Positions 48,647 through 58,464 of a stretch of DNA of 64,000 nt are shown here, piece by piece. The translations under genes and the position numbers were made by a program. The notes under the pieces are model-generated. The model did not search any database and was not told the DNA's origin. It saw nothing but the letters and a program-made list of their open reading frames with translations. Position 1 is the stretch's first letter; each line of letters begins with the position of its first letter. The stretch is from Vallitalea pronyensis (GTDB taxonomy: Bacteria > Bacillota > Clostridia > Lachnospirales > Vallitaleaceae): contig NZ_CP058649.1 of assembly GCF_018141445.1 (NCBI RefSeq), positions 124,001-188,000 of the forward strand, written 5' to 3'.

Positions 48647-48687
48647 AAGGGGCTGTCGCGTCCTTGGCTTCTACATAACAGTCCCTT
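48647..48687 (-). terminator. Terminator of the cell-wall amidase gene
   Basis: AAGGGGCTGT and ACAGTCCCTT pair with one mismatch, and on the minus strand TTTTTTATCTT follows. It lies 29 bases after the stop of the amidase gene. Confidence 0.75.
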
Positions 48688-48715
48688 CATTCCTTAGTTG
48701 TCTCATAATATGTGA

Positions 48716-49489
48716 TTATATGCCTTGTTCTTGATCTTTATAAAACTTCATAATACCTATGTATACAGCCCATGCTATTTTATCCTGATAATCATCGGAG
48801 GATAGCAATTTTGCTTCTTCATAATTGGATAAGAAACCACATTCAACAATGACACTTGGTATATTGGTTTGCTTTAATATAAAGTAGGAATTGCTATCTT
48901 TTATAAGACGATTATTGGTCGGATCAACAAATGTTTTGATGGCTGTCTGTATGTTCTGAGCTAAAAGGTTACCATTATTTGAATCTGCATAATAAAAGAC
49001 TTGGGCACCTTTGTATTTTTCCTGAGAAAAACTATTTTGATGTATACTCACCAATATATCTGCGCCACTGGTGTTAATAATCTCCTTGCGTTTATTCATG
49101 TCTTGCCGCTTTTTATTGGAACTGGATGCATCGTATAAGCCATTATCATCTTTTCGTGTCAAGACAACTTGCGCTCCGCTGTATTCTAAATATGCTTTTA
49201 ATTTTAGTGTAATGGCGAGATTAATGTCTTTTTCAATTTCATCACCCACCCCTACTTTTCCAGGGTCAAATCCTCCATGACCTGCATCCAATACAATCAC
49301 ATAGGGTTTATCTTCTCTAGAAAAAACATGAATAACTCGGTTTGCATATAGGATGGTTGCCACTAAAAAAATTAAAATAATCAGGGAAATCAACCACATG
49401 AGTATATGGGATTTTCGTACAACTATTATCATAGGATCCACCAAGCGTTTTTTTATAAATATATTATTTGGTACATCCTTATTATGCAT
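48716..49489 (-). CDS. N-acetylmuramoyl-L-alanine amidase, CwlD type
   Basis: A 257-residue protein with an N-terminal membrane anchor (about residues 30-50, LMWLISLIILIFLVATILYA) and an Amidase_3 domain. Zinc ligands are seen in VLDAGHGGFDPGKVG and the Glu of EKDINLAITLKLK. The SIHQNSF and VIVECGFLSNYEEAKLL segments complete the fold. It cleaves the amide between muramic acid and the stem peptide. CwlD has this size in spore formers, where it makes muramic-lactam in the spore cortex, so a sporulation role is plausible. The start is uncertain: an ATG 19 codons later (MIIVVRK) has a GGTGG site. Confidence 0.86.
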   Translation of the reverse strand: MHNKDVPNNIFIKKRLVDPMIIVVRKSHILMWLISLIILIFLVATILYANRVIHVFSREDKPYVIVLDAGHGGFDPGKVGVGDEIEKDINLAITLKLKAYLEYSGAQVVLTRKDDNGLYDASSSNKKRQDMNKRKEIINTSGADILVSIHQNSFSQEKYKGAQVFYYADSNNGNLLAQNIQTAIKTFVDPTNNRLIKDSNSYFILKQTNIPSVIVECGFLSNYEEAKLLSSDDYQDKIAWAVYIGIMKFYKDQEQGI

Positions 49490-49548
49490 GGTCTTGTTAA
49501 TTTTTATAAAACATTCATGACAATACCTACTTGCAATTGCCTAACATG

Positions 49549-51258
49549 CTATTCTTTCCGTAAATATTTCTTTAGAACATCCCATACCTCTGGCTTCTCA
49601 AGGCCGATTTTCCAACCTGCTGCACCTGCTAGCTCATACTTATCCATAAGTTTTGCTTTTTCTTCTATGGATTCTTCTTCCTCCAGCCAGATTTTATACG
49701 TGATGCCCTCTTTTTGGTACTCACCATAATATTGCTTCTCATCATCTAACCAAACAATGTCCGCTCCATTGTCATCCAATATCTGCTTGGCTCTGGACAT
49801 GCTGTAAGCTTTTGATGACACTTGAGTTTGTCCATCTACTTCCTCTTCACGCCAATGTCTTGTATAATAGGGCAGCCCAAGTATAACTTTTTCTTTTGGC
49901 ACTTCCTTTAACGTATTGACTATACCCTGTTCAACAAAACCGATGGATGCTACAGAACCGCTTTTGGGGGATGTGGACCAATGCTCATCGTAGGCCATGA
50001 TAATCAGATAATCAATAACTTTCCCCAGTTCCGTACGATTATAGTGTGCCGTCCAAGCCGATGGCACATACATATCTACCGATACCACAACCCCTTGTTC
50101 CTTGAGATAGGGTGTCAGCTCACGGACAAATTGCACATAATAGTCACCATCTTCTTTGGCAACTCTTTCAAAATCTATATTAAGACCATCTAATTCATAG
50201 ATGGATACAAGCGCTAAGATTTGCTTAATCACATGTTCTCTTTTTTCTGTGCTGCTTAAAACATCATGGGTACGTTCAGGATTAAAATCATTACTAAACA
50301 GTCCCCAAACACTTAAGCCTTTTGATTTTGCATAGTGCACATATTCTTTACTCCCCAGGTTACTGATGTTGCCCTCTGAATCTTTTATGGCAAACCATGT
50401 GGGGGAAATGACATCCAACCCTTCTACATCTTCTAAAACACTACCAATAGAATTATTGGCTGCAGCACTGGTGACTTGATGCCAAGCTATATTTATCTTC
50501 CCTTCTATATCAAGCTTCATTGGTTCATCCACATCCATTTTCTCAGGTTGAATGGGGGGATACACTTCTCGAATCATTCCTAACTGTTTGCGTTTTACAT
50601 AGCCAACCATACCCGAGTCCGTTCTCACCCTAACCCATTCTTCATCAACCTCTTCATACACACGAAGGGTATCATCCATGAATAACATTTCCGCTATTTT
50701 TCCTTTTATGCTAGCTTCTACACGAACTTGAGCTTTTTTCTTCGTCACATGGCTTGCACCATAACGTTCTTTGTTATCCAATACCAAAATACCCTTATCT
50801 TCATTAAACATGTATTCTAAATCAGAAAACCCTTGAATAATGCCCATGGGTACATAAGCCATATCCGTATCAAAGGTCATAATCGGCATGTCCAGCTCCA
50901 ATGGGTTACTGTTCACAAAATACGTTAATGCTTCACTCTTCATACGAATAACCTGACTATTGGTGGTATAGGTTAATGCACTTTCCCTTTCATCCCAATA
51001 ATAATAAGGATCAATGTATGTATTTATCAAATCAACAGGAAGATATATGGTATCTTCATGAACCTTTGGCGCATACCTTACCTGTAACTCCTTATCTTCC
51101 ATCACAACACTAATGGTTCCTTTTGTATAATGTGGAAATACCTCTTCCAATGTGGCTTTCTCATTGGTCGGCAGTATTTTCATGACATACTGAGTCCCAA
51201 AAAATACCCCTAATGCTATGATACATAGAATCAACAGTATGATAATCACTTTCTTCAT
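49549..51258 (-). CDS. Exported GH18-family glycosidase with SH3 and copper-amine-oxidase-like N domain
   Basis: A 569-residue protein anchored by an N-terminal helix (MKKVIIILLILCIIALGVFFG). Residues about 35-165 look like the copper-amine-oxidase N-terminal (stalk) type domain common in Clostridia. Residues about 175-225 are a bacterial SH3 domain (VRVEASIKGKIAEMLF, DSGMVGYVKRKQLG). The rest is a GH18 barrel with the catalytic LDGLNIDFERV (about 354-364) and YLIIMAYDEHW. Relatives such as YaaH act on spore or cell-wall polysaccharides. It stands next to the CwlD-type amidase, so cell-wall or spore cortex work fits. Confidence 0.88.
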   Translation of the reverse strand: MKKVIIILLILCIIALGVFFGTQYVMKILPTNEKATLEEVFPHYTKGTISVVMEDKELQVRYAPKVHEDTIYLPVDLINTYIDPYYYWDERESALTYTTNSQVIRMKSEALTYFVNSNPLELDMPIMTFDTDMAYVPMGIIQGFSDLEYMFNEDKGILVLDNKERYGASHVTKKKAQVRVEASIKGKIAEMLFMDDTLRVYEEVDEEWVRVRTDSGMVGYVKRKQLGMIREVYPPIQPEKMDVDEPMKLDIEGKINIAWHQVTSAAANNSIGSVLEDVEGLDVISPTWFAIKDSEGNISNLGSKEYVHYAKSKGLSVWGLFSNDFNPERTHDVLSSTEKREHVIKQILALVSIYELDGLNIDFERVAKEDGDYYVQFVRELTPYLKEQGVVVSVDMYVPSAWTAHYNRTELGKVIDYLIIMAYDEHWSTSPKSGSVASIGFVEQGIVNTLKEVPKEKVILGLPYYTRHWREEEVDGQTQVSSKAYSMSRAKQILDDNGADIVWLDDEKQYYGEYQKEGITYKIWLEEEESIEEKAKLMDKYELAGAAGWKIGLEKPEVWDVLKKYLRKE

Positions 51259-51569
51259 TATCTATCACTCCTCTAAGGTATTATAACACAAAGTACCTTC
51301 TGATTTAACAAGAGTCGACAAGAAAATTATGAACAATTAATGAATAAAACAAAAGAAATACCCATCTTGTCCTAGAATAACTACGAGCCTATAACTCGAT
51401 AGTAATATATGGATACCATTCACCCATTACAGACCGCACTAAAATAACCAACCTATCAAACCCATCATAAAAAAGCCACTTCTCAACCTTATACCCAACA
51501 ATCCACAACAATGTATCTATCTACTGGCTAAATAAGCGGTTCTCTCCCTTAAAAGTGGCACAATAATCA

Positions 51570-51677
51570 AAAGGATATATGGTATGCATAAACGACCTTT
51601 GCGGCTTGTTGCCAATCCCTTCAAACAACTCAAAGGCAACAAACGCAACGAGAGTGTATGCATACCATATATCCTTT
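51570..51677. repeat. Long hairpin element with perfect 21-bp arms
   Basis: AAAGGATATATGGTATGCATA (51570-51590) is the exact reverse complement of 51657-51677. Inside, TTTGCGGCTTGTTGCC pairs with GGCAACAAACGCAA with one or two bulges, leaving a loop of about 20 bases. The whole 108-base unit can fold into one rod. It may be a miniature inverted-repeat element or a structured RNA. It lies in the 454-base gap between the GH18 gene and the DUF5317 gene. The remaining part of this gap (51259-51569) shows no gene. Confidence 0.8.
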
Positions 51678-51712
51678 ACCATCCTACCGTTGACTTTTCT
51701 CTATTCTTTTAT

Positions 51713-52258
51713 TTAAGATTTTGAAACCCGTACTCCATTCACCATTCTCTTTTCACCCATTCCATACTGAACAAACAAAAACGCCCCAACCAATAAAAAA
51801 ATGTCCCCAACACTAATGACCTTTGGCAAGGGATAGGGCTTCAGCAATGGAATAATATCCGTTAGCCAATAAACTCGAGTCTGCGCACTGCCTAATACAT
51901 GTCCCAAATCAAATGACGCATTCACACCCTCCGGTAAAAACACTGGCATCTGCCCTTGATTGAAGGCAATGGCAATAAAATTAAGAAACGTACCTGTACC
52001 AAACAACTTCATGGATAACATCTTATAATTCATGATAAGCGGTACAAATAACACCACATAAGATATGACATGCATGCTATAAAAAACCTGCTGATCCAGA
52101 TGAATAACATACCCATTAAGACGAATGGCCACAATCTGAAGCAGCTGACTCAAAATAATCAGATACCAAACTTTTATCTTTATATGTTCAAAATTAGCTA
52201 ATCTACCTTTTCGTATATAACCAACAATAATCGATAACACTACACCTTCAATAATCAT
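51713..52258 (-). CDS. DUF5317 family membrane protein
   Basis: A 181-residue protein with five to six membrane helices. The family-typical middle FNQGQMPVFLPEG and the end PLPKVISVGDIFLLVGAFLFVQ match the DUF5317 pattern. The function is unknown. It is 11 bases downstream of the HD-GYP gene, a pairing often seen in Clostridia, and probably shares its transcript. Confidence 0.8.
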   Translation of the reverse strand: MIIEGVVLSIIVGYIRKGRLANFEHIKIKVWYLIILSQLLQIVAIRLNGYVIHLDQQVFYSMHVISYVVLFVPLIMNYKMLSMKLFGTGTFLNFIAIAFNQGQMPVFLPEGVNASFDLGHVLGSAQTRVYWLTDIIPLLKPYPLPKVISVGDIFLLVGAFLFVQYGMGEKRMVNGVRVSKS

Positions 52259-52269
52259 GGTCTCATCCT

Positions 52270-53532
52270 TTATCTCATAACTTCTTTTGTTGTCATCACA
52301 TGAATGAATGTATCCACTAACTCGGGGTTAAACTGAGTCCCTTTATTATCTTCCAACTCTTGTAATGCCTCTAATATAGCCATGGACCGTTTATAGGGTC
52401 TATCCGTGGTCATGGCATCAAAACTGTCTGCAATAGAAAGTAATGCGGATTCAAGTGGAATATCATCTTTTTTAAGGGCATCGGGATAACCTGTACCATC
52501 ATACCTTTCATGATGATGGCGAATAATGTTGGATATCTCTTTTAGAGAATCCACATTACTCAGTATCCGTGCCCCCATAACAGGATGTTCCATAATAATA
52601 TCATATTCTTCCTTGGTTAACTTCCCTTCTTTATTGAGAATAAAATCAGGTATACCAATTTTACCCACATCATGAAGTAAGGCTGCTGTTCGTATCCTTT
52701 CCACTTGGCTCTTTTTCATCCCAATGCCTTTTGCTAAACGTACTGCATAATCTTGAACACGGGTAGCATGACCCCCTGTGTAAGCATCTTTTACTTCTAA
52801 TGCGTCATTCAGGGCATGAATGGTCTCCATGGCCATGGATTGGGATTCAAAATAGAGTTTAAAAGAATATCTGGCTACAAGTAGTGGTGCAAAAAACAGC
52901 ACCACAACACCTTTTCCGTAATTAATATCTGCTAAAGCCATAATAATACCTAATGCACCGATACCAAGTAAACTGGGTACGATACCTTTGATATTATTAA
53001 TAAAGGTTTCAAATATATTTTTACTATGCATAAGATTAATCATAATCGCCACTAAAAATGAATTAAGAATTTCACAAATGAGAATAATTAAAAGCACAGA
53101 TGGTACTAACTCGGATAAGGATGTAGCTTCTGAATAGCCTACCATACCATATAATATTTCCCCGGCAATACCAATCACCATTATAACTTGTGCAATATTA
53201 AAGACTGTTCGAGAAATATGGGTATTGAGAAGATGCCGCCTCGTGCCTTCAATCACAGGCATACGACATGCAAACCCGATACCCGCAACAATAGCACCTA
53301 CTAATGGACCACATATGATCATAGATGTCACCGTTACTGCTAAGCCAACTGAAACTGCAACACCCGATGGAAACGATATGAGAAATGTTTCCGTTATGGT
53401 CGCTAGAATCCCCCAAAAAATAATGTCTTCCCATGACGTTATTTCATATTTATTATACAGGAAATATAACACTGCAATCGCCAATATGCTGATTGCACAT
53501 ATATAAATCAACATGCTTGATTTAATCTTCAT
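52270..53532 (-). CDS. HD-GYP domain protein with membrane sensor, putative c-di-GMP phosphodiesterase
   Basis: A 420-residue protein with about eight membrane helices in the first 230 residues (MASE-like) and a C-terminal HD-GYP domain. The domain contains ALNDALEVKDAYTGGHATRV, LLHDVGKIGIPDFILN, MEHPVMGARIL, and IIRHHHERYDGTGYPDALK, which bears the HHE and GTGYP signatures. It probably degrades cyclic di-GMP in response to a membrane signal. It is cotranscribed with the DUF5317 gene. A 25-codon peptide gene lies just upstream on the same strand. Confidence 0.9.
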   Translation of the reverse strand: MKIKSSMLIYICAISILAIAVLYFLYNKYEITSWEDIIFWGILATITETFLISFPSGVAVSVGLAVTVTSMIICGPLVGAIVAGIGFACRMPVIEGTRRHLLNTHISRTVFNIAQVIMVIGIAGEILYGMVGYSEATSLSELVPSVLLIILICEILNSFLVAIMINLMHSKNIFETFINNIKGIVPSLLGIGALGIIMALADINYGKGVVVLFFAPLLVARYSFKLYFESQSMAMETIHALNDALEVKDAYTGGHATRVQDYAVRLAKGIGMKKSQVERIRTAALLHDVGKIGIPDFILNKEGKLTKEEYDIIMEHPVMGARILSNVDSLKEISNIIRHHHERYDGTGYPDALKKDDIPLESALLSIADSFDAMTTDRPYKRSMAILEALQELEDNKGTQFNPELVDTFIHVMTTKEVMR

Positions 53533-53609
53533 TCTTATACCTCCACCCAGAAAAAAAGCAAATTCACAAGAATTTATATAAAAAACCGGCCAATTCTTAA
53601 CATATTATC

Positions 53610-53687
53610 TTACCAAACGCTAATCCAAGCACCTGCTGATAAAACTAATGACAATAAACTTACTAATGCTACCATAACTTTTTTCAT
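53610..53687 (-). CDS. 25-residue hydrophobic peptide gene
   Basis: Too short for usual gene finders: the ATG at 53687 is preceded by TAAAGGAGGCTATATTTC, a very strong ribosome binding site, and the frame reads MKKVMVALVSLLSLVLSAGA then WISVW and stop. A short basic start is followed by a hydrophobic stretch ending in SAGA, like a small exported or membrane peptide. It has no Cys, so it is not a standard AgrD-type cyclic lactone precursor. It sits upstream of the HD-GYP gene and might be a signal or a small membrane regulator. The function is unknown. Confidence 0.55.
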   Translation of the reverse strand: MKKVMVALVSLLSLVLSAGAWISVW

Positions 53688-53814
53688 GAAATATAGCCTC
53701 CTTTAGATTATATCTCTGCTAAACCGCTATATAGCAGGCTATATTCCTCTCCGCTAGTCTTTCAAAAAAAATATGTGATAGTACTTCAGTCTAAATTAGC
53801 CGGTCCCTTATACA

Positions 53815-54441
53815 CTAATTGGTTAATTGTAAAATATGACGATTAATGGCATCCATGGTAGCTCGAGCAAGTGCTTCTCTTGGGTCGCTACCTATTTTAG
53901 CTGAACCTGTATAGACTTCTTCTCTACCATTGTACCGTGAAGATATACTCACCACCATGATCTCAACATTGGATAAGCTCACTTTTCTAGCATCCTCAAA
54001 TACAAATACATCTTCTATTTCACAGTGATTTTCTACTGCTCGAAGTACCGTATTACCTAGGATACGGTTAATATTACTGGAGGTGTTTACCCCTGACATA
54101 CTGCTTTCATAAGCTTGTCCTGACTTTTCCAAGACAACACGCACTTCAACATTGGAATCGTTATTGTTAAATTCAAGACTTTTTAGCTTTAATCTTGGAT
54201 CACCATCATTTTGTATCACGTCACTCTTAATCTGCGCAATACTGACTTTCTTATAATCAATGGTCACATCAAACTCAGATATAAGAATCGCTTCAATATC
54301 TCTTAGTATTTGTTTGGGATTTCTTTTTAGATCAGATACGATATGAATCTCCTCAATGTTTTCTTGATCATCTAATACAACCTTGCAACCTTGAACAGAC
54401 CGAATCTTTTTTAGATAACTCTCCATGCTCTCGACATTCAT
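53815..54441 (-). CDS. Hypothetical protein, conserved-looking alpha/beta domain
   Basis: The start is taken as the ATG at 54441 with AAGGGGGCTGGTTCATC upstream; the frame extends to 54531 without a site. The 208-residue soluble protein has a first part of about 90 residues (SYLKKIRSVQGCKVVLDDQ, IEEIHIVSDLKRNPKQILRDI), resembling a small alpha/beta sensor-like domain. The second part contains VEVRVVLEKSGQAYESSMSG and GSAKIGSDPREALARATMDAINR. I do not recognise the family. No membrane segment is present. It is separated from the tad-associated genes by about 290 bases. Confidence 0.65.
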   Translation of the reverse strand: MNVESMESYLKKIRSVQGCKVVLDDQENIEEIHIVSDLKRNPKQILRDIEAILISEFDVTIDYKKVSIAQIKSDVIQNDGDPRLKLKSLEFNNNDSNVEVRVVLEKSGQAYESSMSGVNTSSNINRILGNTVLRAVENHCEIEDVFVFEDARKVSLSNVEIMVVSISSRYNGREEVYTGSAKIGSDPREALARATMDAINRHILQLTN

Positions 54442-54730
54442 GATGAACCAGCCCCCTTTGGATACGTCTATGTATTTTTTTCTTCTAGAGATACCCATAT
54501 TGAAAATACCTATGGGTATGTTATGTATCAATTGAATAATGCTATTATGTAAGCAAAATATACATTTTGGAATGCTTGTTCAGTGTATTACCTTATGCAT
54601 ATTAAAATCACCCTATGCATAATCGTGTACTCTAAATTATATAGTATTCTTTACTCAATTTCAATAAATATGGTTGTATTTAGGATAAATATACCAGAAT
54701 TAGCTTATCTTGCTAGGTGACACAGGCATA

Positions 54731-55606
54731 TTAACCAATAAAATGAATCAGCTCATACAACATGCTCTCTATTTCTTCCAGTGTAAGGGATTGTATATTT
54801 TTTCCTTGATTGGCTTCTTCAGGTATAGCAATAGGCTCTATCTTATCATAATCTTCAAATTGATTGGTAAGGGTTATGGTATAACCTTCATTCTCTAATA
54901 TACAGATTATCTTATATATATAATGTTGATAACTGTACATATGGACATAGATATTAAAAGGCTCTCGTTCAATAAACGTTGTGACCTTTTGTCCAACGTC
55001 ACTTTCACCCATGGTCATGACCTGCTTAAATAGTGTTATAAAGTGGTCTTTTGATAGACTTAACGTGAATTTTTTACACTTTATTTTTTGCTCAAACGTA
55101 TGTCTGCCGATGGTCATGATTTCATTACCCCCATCAACGATCTGTTCCCTTAATGTTTTGAATATCTGGTTAATGTCATGGGTTATGGTGCTATCTGAAT
55201 TATTAGCTGATGGATAGATATCATCGTAGATATATTGACTATTCTGTCCAGGTGTTTTGTAAATCAATTTTTCTTTCGTTTTGTAGAGCATCCCCATACT
55301 TTTCACTTCGTCAAGTACACGCAACGTAACAAATGGTTCAATGAGCAACCGCCCATTTTTTTGATCAATCATACCATTGTACAACAGGTTTATCTGATGC
55401 CATATGGACGTATCATCTTTTTTATCCACGATATCCAGTTGACCATATATCTGGTATTGACCTTCCATGATATGTTGAAATCCTTTGCTTAGCCCATAAG
55501 AATAAGCCGGCTTAAAACCCATGGAAAAATTTGTCCATAGGATCAATGTGATAAAAATACTACCAATCAATAGAAGTGGTATATGTCTGCCTCTATGTGC
55601 TTTCAT
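54731..55606 (-). CDS. Membrane-anchored hypothetical protein of the tad locus
   Basis: A 291-residue protein with one N-terminal anchor helix (about residues 9-29, IPLLLIGSIFITLILWTNFS) and a long extracytoplasmic part of mixed beta strands and helices (YQIYGQLDIVDKKDDTS, FEQKIKCKKFTLSLSKDHF). It has no lipobox and no recognised domain. It starts one base after the PP2C stop, so it is translated from the same transcript as the tad regulators. Its role may be in pilus assembly or wall crossing, inferred from position only. Confidence 0.65.
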   Translation of the reverse strand: MKAHRGRHIPLLLIGSIFITLILWTNFSMGFKPAYSYGLSKGFQHIMEGQYQIYGQLDIVDKKDDTSIWHQINLLYNGMIDQKNGRLLIEPFVTLRVLDEVKSMGMLYKTKEKLIYKTPGQNSQYIYDDIYPSANNSDSTITHDINQIFKTLREQIVDGGNEIMTIGRHTFEQKIKCKKFTLSLSKDHFITLFKQVMTMGESDVGQKVTTFIEREPFNIYVHMYSYQHYIYKIICILENEGYTITLTNQFEDYDKIEPIAIPEEANQGKNIQSLTLEEIESMLYELIHFIG

Positions 55607-55607
55607 C

Positions 55608-56384
55608 CTACATCCTCCACGCTTTGTTCCTGTCTTGTGCTAATATAATGGATACATTATCCCCTGCTCCATGATGCAGCACTTGTTCATACATTGTATC
55701 CACAATGGTTTGTAGTTCTTCTTTTCGCCGTAACCCCGAATATAAGATTTGCTCCATTTCTTGATGACGGATATAGTTATAGAGCCCATCACTGCATAAT
55801 AGAAACAGCTGCTTTTCTTTATTTAGGCTAACCCTTGTATAGGGGTAGATATGTTCCTGAATACCTAGACATTGGGTTAATACATGTCCATAAGGATGGT
55901 GAACCTTATCACGAGAACCCTCTTGCTGGATTTGATCAATAAAGGAATGATCTTTGGTTACTTGTGTCATATGTTTATGGGTTCTTGTATAGATTCTACT
56001 ATCCCCTATGTGGGTAATCACATACTTATCCCCATAAATAATGAGTACCGTCAACGTTGTCCCCATCTTCACATCATTAACTGTCCTAATCTGTTCATTA
56101 ATCTTCAAAAAGCAGTTGGCTAAACTGGTTTTTACACCATTCCAAATGGCCGTCTTTTCAAGTAAAATGGCTTCTAATTCATGATCCCACCAACGGGTCA
56201 GTTCCGCTATGGCCATGGTACTCGCAACCTCCCCATGGGTATGACCTCCCATACCATCTGCAACAGCAAACAAACCAAACTCCCTGGAACCTGCTTGTCC
56301 GATTTTAATGAGTATGCGATCTTGATTTACTTTTTTCACAAGCCCTATGTGGCTGATTACACCATACTCAATGATCTTTCTCAT
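55608..56384 (-). CDS. PP2C-type Ser/Thr protein phosphatase
   Basis: A 258-residue metal-dependent phosphatase with all PP2C motifs: VKKVNQDRILI, LFAVADGMGGHTHGEVAS, GTTLTVLIIYGDKYVITHIGDSRIY, LLCSDGLYNYI and GAGDNVSIILAQ. The metal-binding Asp residues in ADGMGG, SDG and GDN are intact. It follows the FHA protein gene. A PP2C plus FHA pair suggests phosphorylation-dependent control of the neighbouring pilus system; no kinase gene lies in the visible part. Confidence 0.92.
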   Translation of the reverse strand: MRKIIEYGVISHIGLVKKVNQDRILIKIGQAGSREFGLFAVADGMGGHTHGEVASTMAIAELTRWWDHELEAILLEKTAIWNGVKTSLANCFLKINEQIRTVNDVKMGTTLTVLIIYGDKYVITHIGDSRIYTRTHKHMTQVTKDHSFIDQIQQEGSRDKVHHPYGHVLTQCLGIQEHIYPYTRVSLNKEKQLFLLCSDGLYNYIRHQEMEQILYSGLRRKEELQTIVDTMYEQVLHHGAGDNVSIILAQDRNKAWRM

Positions 56385-56498
56385 GCTGTTAGTTCCTTTC
56401 TCAATAGCTACTCATGTATACATGAAAGTCTAACTGCTTATCAGCTCTATTAGCTAATACGCCTATATCCCTTTTATTTTTATCTCCGTAACGAGGTG

Positions 56499-58418
56499 TT
56501 ACCTTGTACGCCCTATCTCAAAAGCATAATAACAGTTGGAAATACCAATCTGGCTGCCATCGTGAAGGGGATATTCTTTATTACTATCTAAAGGCTCTCC
56601 ATCCAGATAAGTGCCATTTTTTGAGTTGAGGTCAATAATATAATAGTTCTCTTCCTTTTTAATAATCTTGCAATGAATACGACTAACGGAGCTGTTATCG
56701 ATGACATAATCCACTTGATTTTTGAGTTTACCGATGATAAAAGCATTACTTGTAAGGCTTATTTTATCCACCATATCACCGTCTTTACGGACAAGGGAAG
56801 GATATGTTTCCATGGCTACACCGTGTGCAGCTGTATCCAGTAAGGCTGTATCTTCACTATCCGTAGGTGATGCCATGGATGGTTGTCTATTAACAAGTTG
56901 CTCTTTATATTGGATATGGTTATCGTTAACATGCTTACTAACATGTTGTTCATGCATACCAATTACACGATCTCTCTGCATGCTTATGGATTGATTCATA
57001 GGTTGCTCATCCAACGAAGGTATTCTCTTTTCTTTTGGCTGTTTTTTGGTACGCACTTGTTGGGGTGTTGATTGAGGTGGTTGATTATACACTTCTTGCT
57101 TATGCATATTAATGGATGGTTGACGTACTATTTTTGCTTTCAATTGCTTAGCCTGCCAGTGATCAAGTATTTTCTTGGAACCATACAGATTAAGTGCCAT
57201 CAGCATAGCAATAGACGCTAACAAAGCATCTAGTCGTAAGGAACCATCTACATCAGAATGTAGAATATCCTTCTTTAACAATAATAAAAATAGGACGATA
57301 ACCAGTACTTGAATGCATCCAATGCCGATGTAATGTAAAGGTAATCCTTGCTTTTTTGACGTTTCATGTGTGGTTATATTTTTAAAGAAAGATTTCTTAT
57401 CTTGCTCAGCTTGCTTATTCTTTTCAGATTGCTCAGAATGGTTAGTCTTATGACCTATCTTTCCCAGACTCTTTTTTTCTTTTTTCCATTTATCTTGTAG
57501 CTTTTTGTTTTGCCTAAAAGCATTTGTTTGAGAAGAAGACTCATTGCCTGCCATTGATTGACGCTGTTTATTGCGTTTAATCAATTGATCAATTACCTGT
57601 CCATCTTCATTTTCTTGCAGGCTTTTTTGAGGACCATAGGATGATGGTGTGCGTTCTTTTTTAGTATTGTTTCCATCAGGTTTTACTGGTTGGTCTGCTC
57701 TTTTATTATGTTTCATTGAAGCATTTTGTGGATGCTCACTTGAAGCCACAATGGATTTATGTAAACCTTCTAACGAATTCTCTTCAATGGCACCACCATG
57801 CTCTTTTCCAATGGCTTGACTTATGTTCAAGTATTGGTTTACCTGCTCCTCTTCCCCCTGATCTTGATGTAAAATCTCTTCTATCTGTCCCAAGCCAAAG
57901 TCATCCTTCTTGGATGCTGTCAATAGCCTATGTACCATCATCACCCCTTGAATATCCTCTTGATTGACTTTATCAAAGAATAATTCTATTAATCCTCGAA
58001 GGTCTTCTTGTATACTGTTCGCTTCGTCCTCATAAGGTATATAGACAAACTTGGGTTGAAAATCATGAGGTGATACATAGATGGTATGCTGTTCCAAATT
58101 AATCTTAAGGCTGCTTAGATAAAACTTGTTACAATCTTTTACAATGGTGATTAAGGCATTAAAAAAGTTACACATATCCTGATAGCTCAGTTGCTTTCTC
58201 TCTAAGGTAGTGATCAATTGCTGCTTGGATGTAATGTTATAGTAGAGTTTCTTTTCACCATTAATGGCTAATATATGAAGGTCTAAAAAGGCATCAATTG
58301 GATTCCTTCTCAGCATCTCCACTTCATATTCTTGTATAACACGGGTAGCATCACTTTGTATGACAAGGTAACTGCTGATTGCATCCCGTTCAAAGGTCAT
58401 ATGGGTGTTCGATTTCAT
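56499..58418 (-). CDS. DUF6382 and FHA domain protein of the tad locus
   Basis: A 639-residue protein. The N-terminal about 180 residues (YLVIQSDATRVIQEYEVEML, GLIELFFDKVNQED) match the DUF6382 type found with FHA domains in Clostridia. A low-complexity Lys/Gln/Ser-rich linker follows (about 190-345), then two close membrane helices (about 355-410). The C-terminal FHA domain has NAFIIGKLKNQVDYVI, SSVSRIHCKIIKK and DLNSKNGTYLDGEPL with the conserved phospho-Thr-binding residues S-R-H and N-G. It should bind phosphorylated partners at the membrane. The next gene, PP2C, probably reverses this signal. Confidence 0.88.
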   Translation of the reverse strand: MKSNTHMTFERDAISSYLVIQSDATRVIQEYEVEMLRRNPIDAFLDLHILAINGEKKLYYNITSKQQLITTLERKQLSYQDMCNFFNALITIVKDCNKFYLSSLKINLEQHTIYVSPHDFQPKFVYIPYEDEANSIQEDLRGLIELFFDKVNQEDIQGVMMVHRLLTASKKDDFGLGQIEEILHQDQGEEEQVNQYLNISQAIGKEHGGAIEENSLEGLHKSIVASSEHPQNASMKHNKRADQPVKPDGNNTKKERTPSSYGPQKSLQENEDGQVIDQLIKRNKQRQSMAGNESSSQTNAFRQNKKLQDKWKKEKKSLGKIGHKTNHSEQSEKNKQAEQDKKSFFKNITTHETSKKQGLPLHYIGIGCIQVLVIVLFLLLLKKDILHSDVDGSLRLDALLASIAMLMALNLYGSKKILDHWQAKQLKAKIVRQPSINMHKQEVYNQPPQSTPQQVRTKKQPKEKRIPSLDEQPMNQSISMQRDRVIGMHEQHVSKHVNDNHIQYKEQLVNRQPSMASPTDSEDTALLDTAAHGVAMETYPSLVRKDGDMVDKISLTSNAFIIGKLKNQVDYVIDNSSVSRIHCKIIKKEENYYIIDLNSKNGTYLDGEPLDSNKEYPLHDGSQIGISNCYYAFEIGRTR

Positions 58419-58464
58419 GATGTACCTCTTTTCTATGATTTGTTACTAATTATTAATAAAAGAT

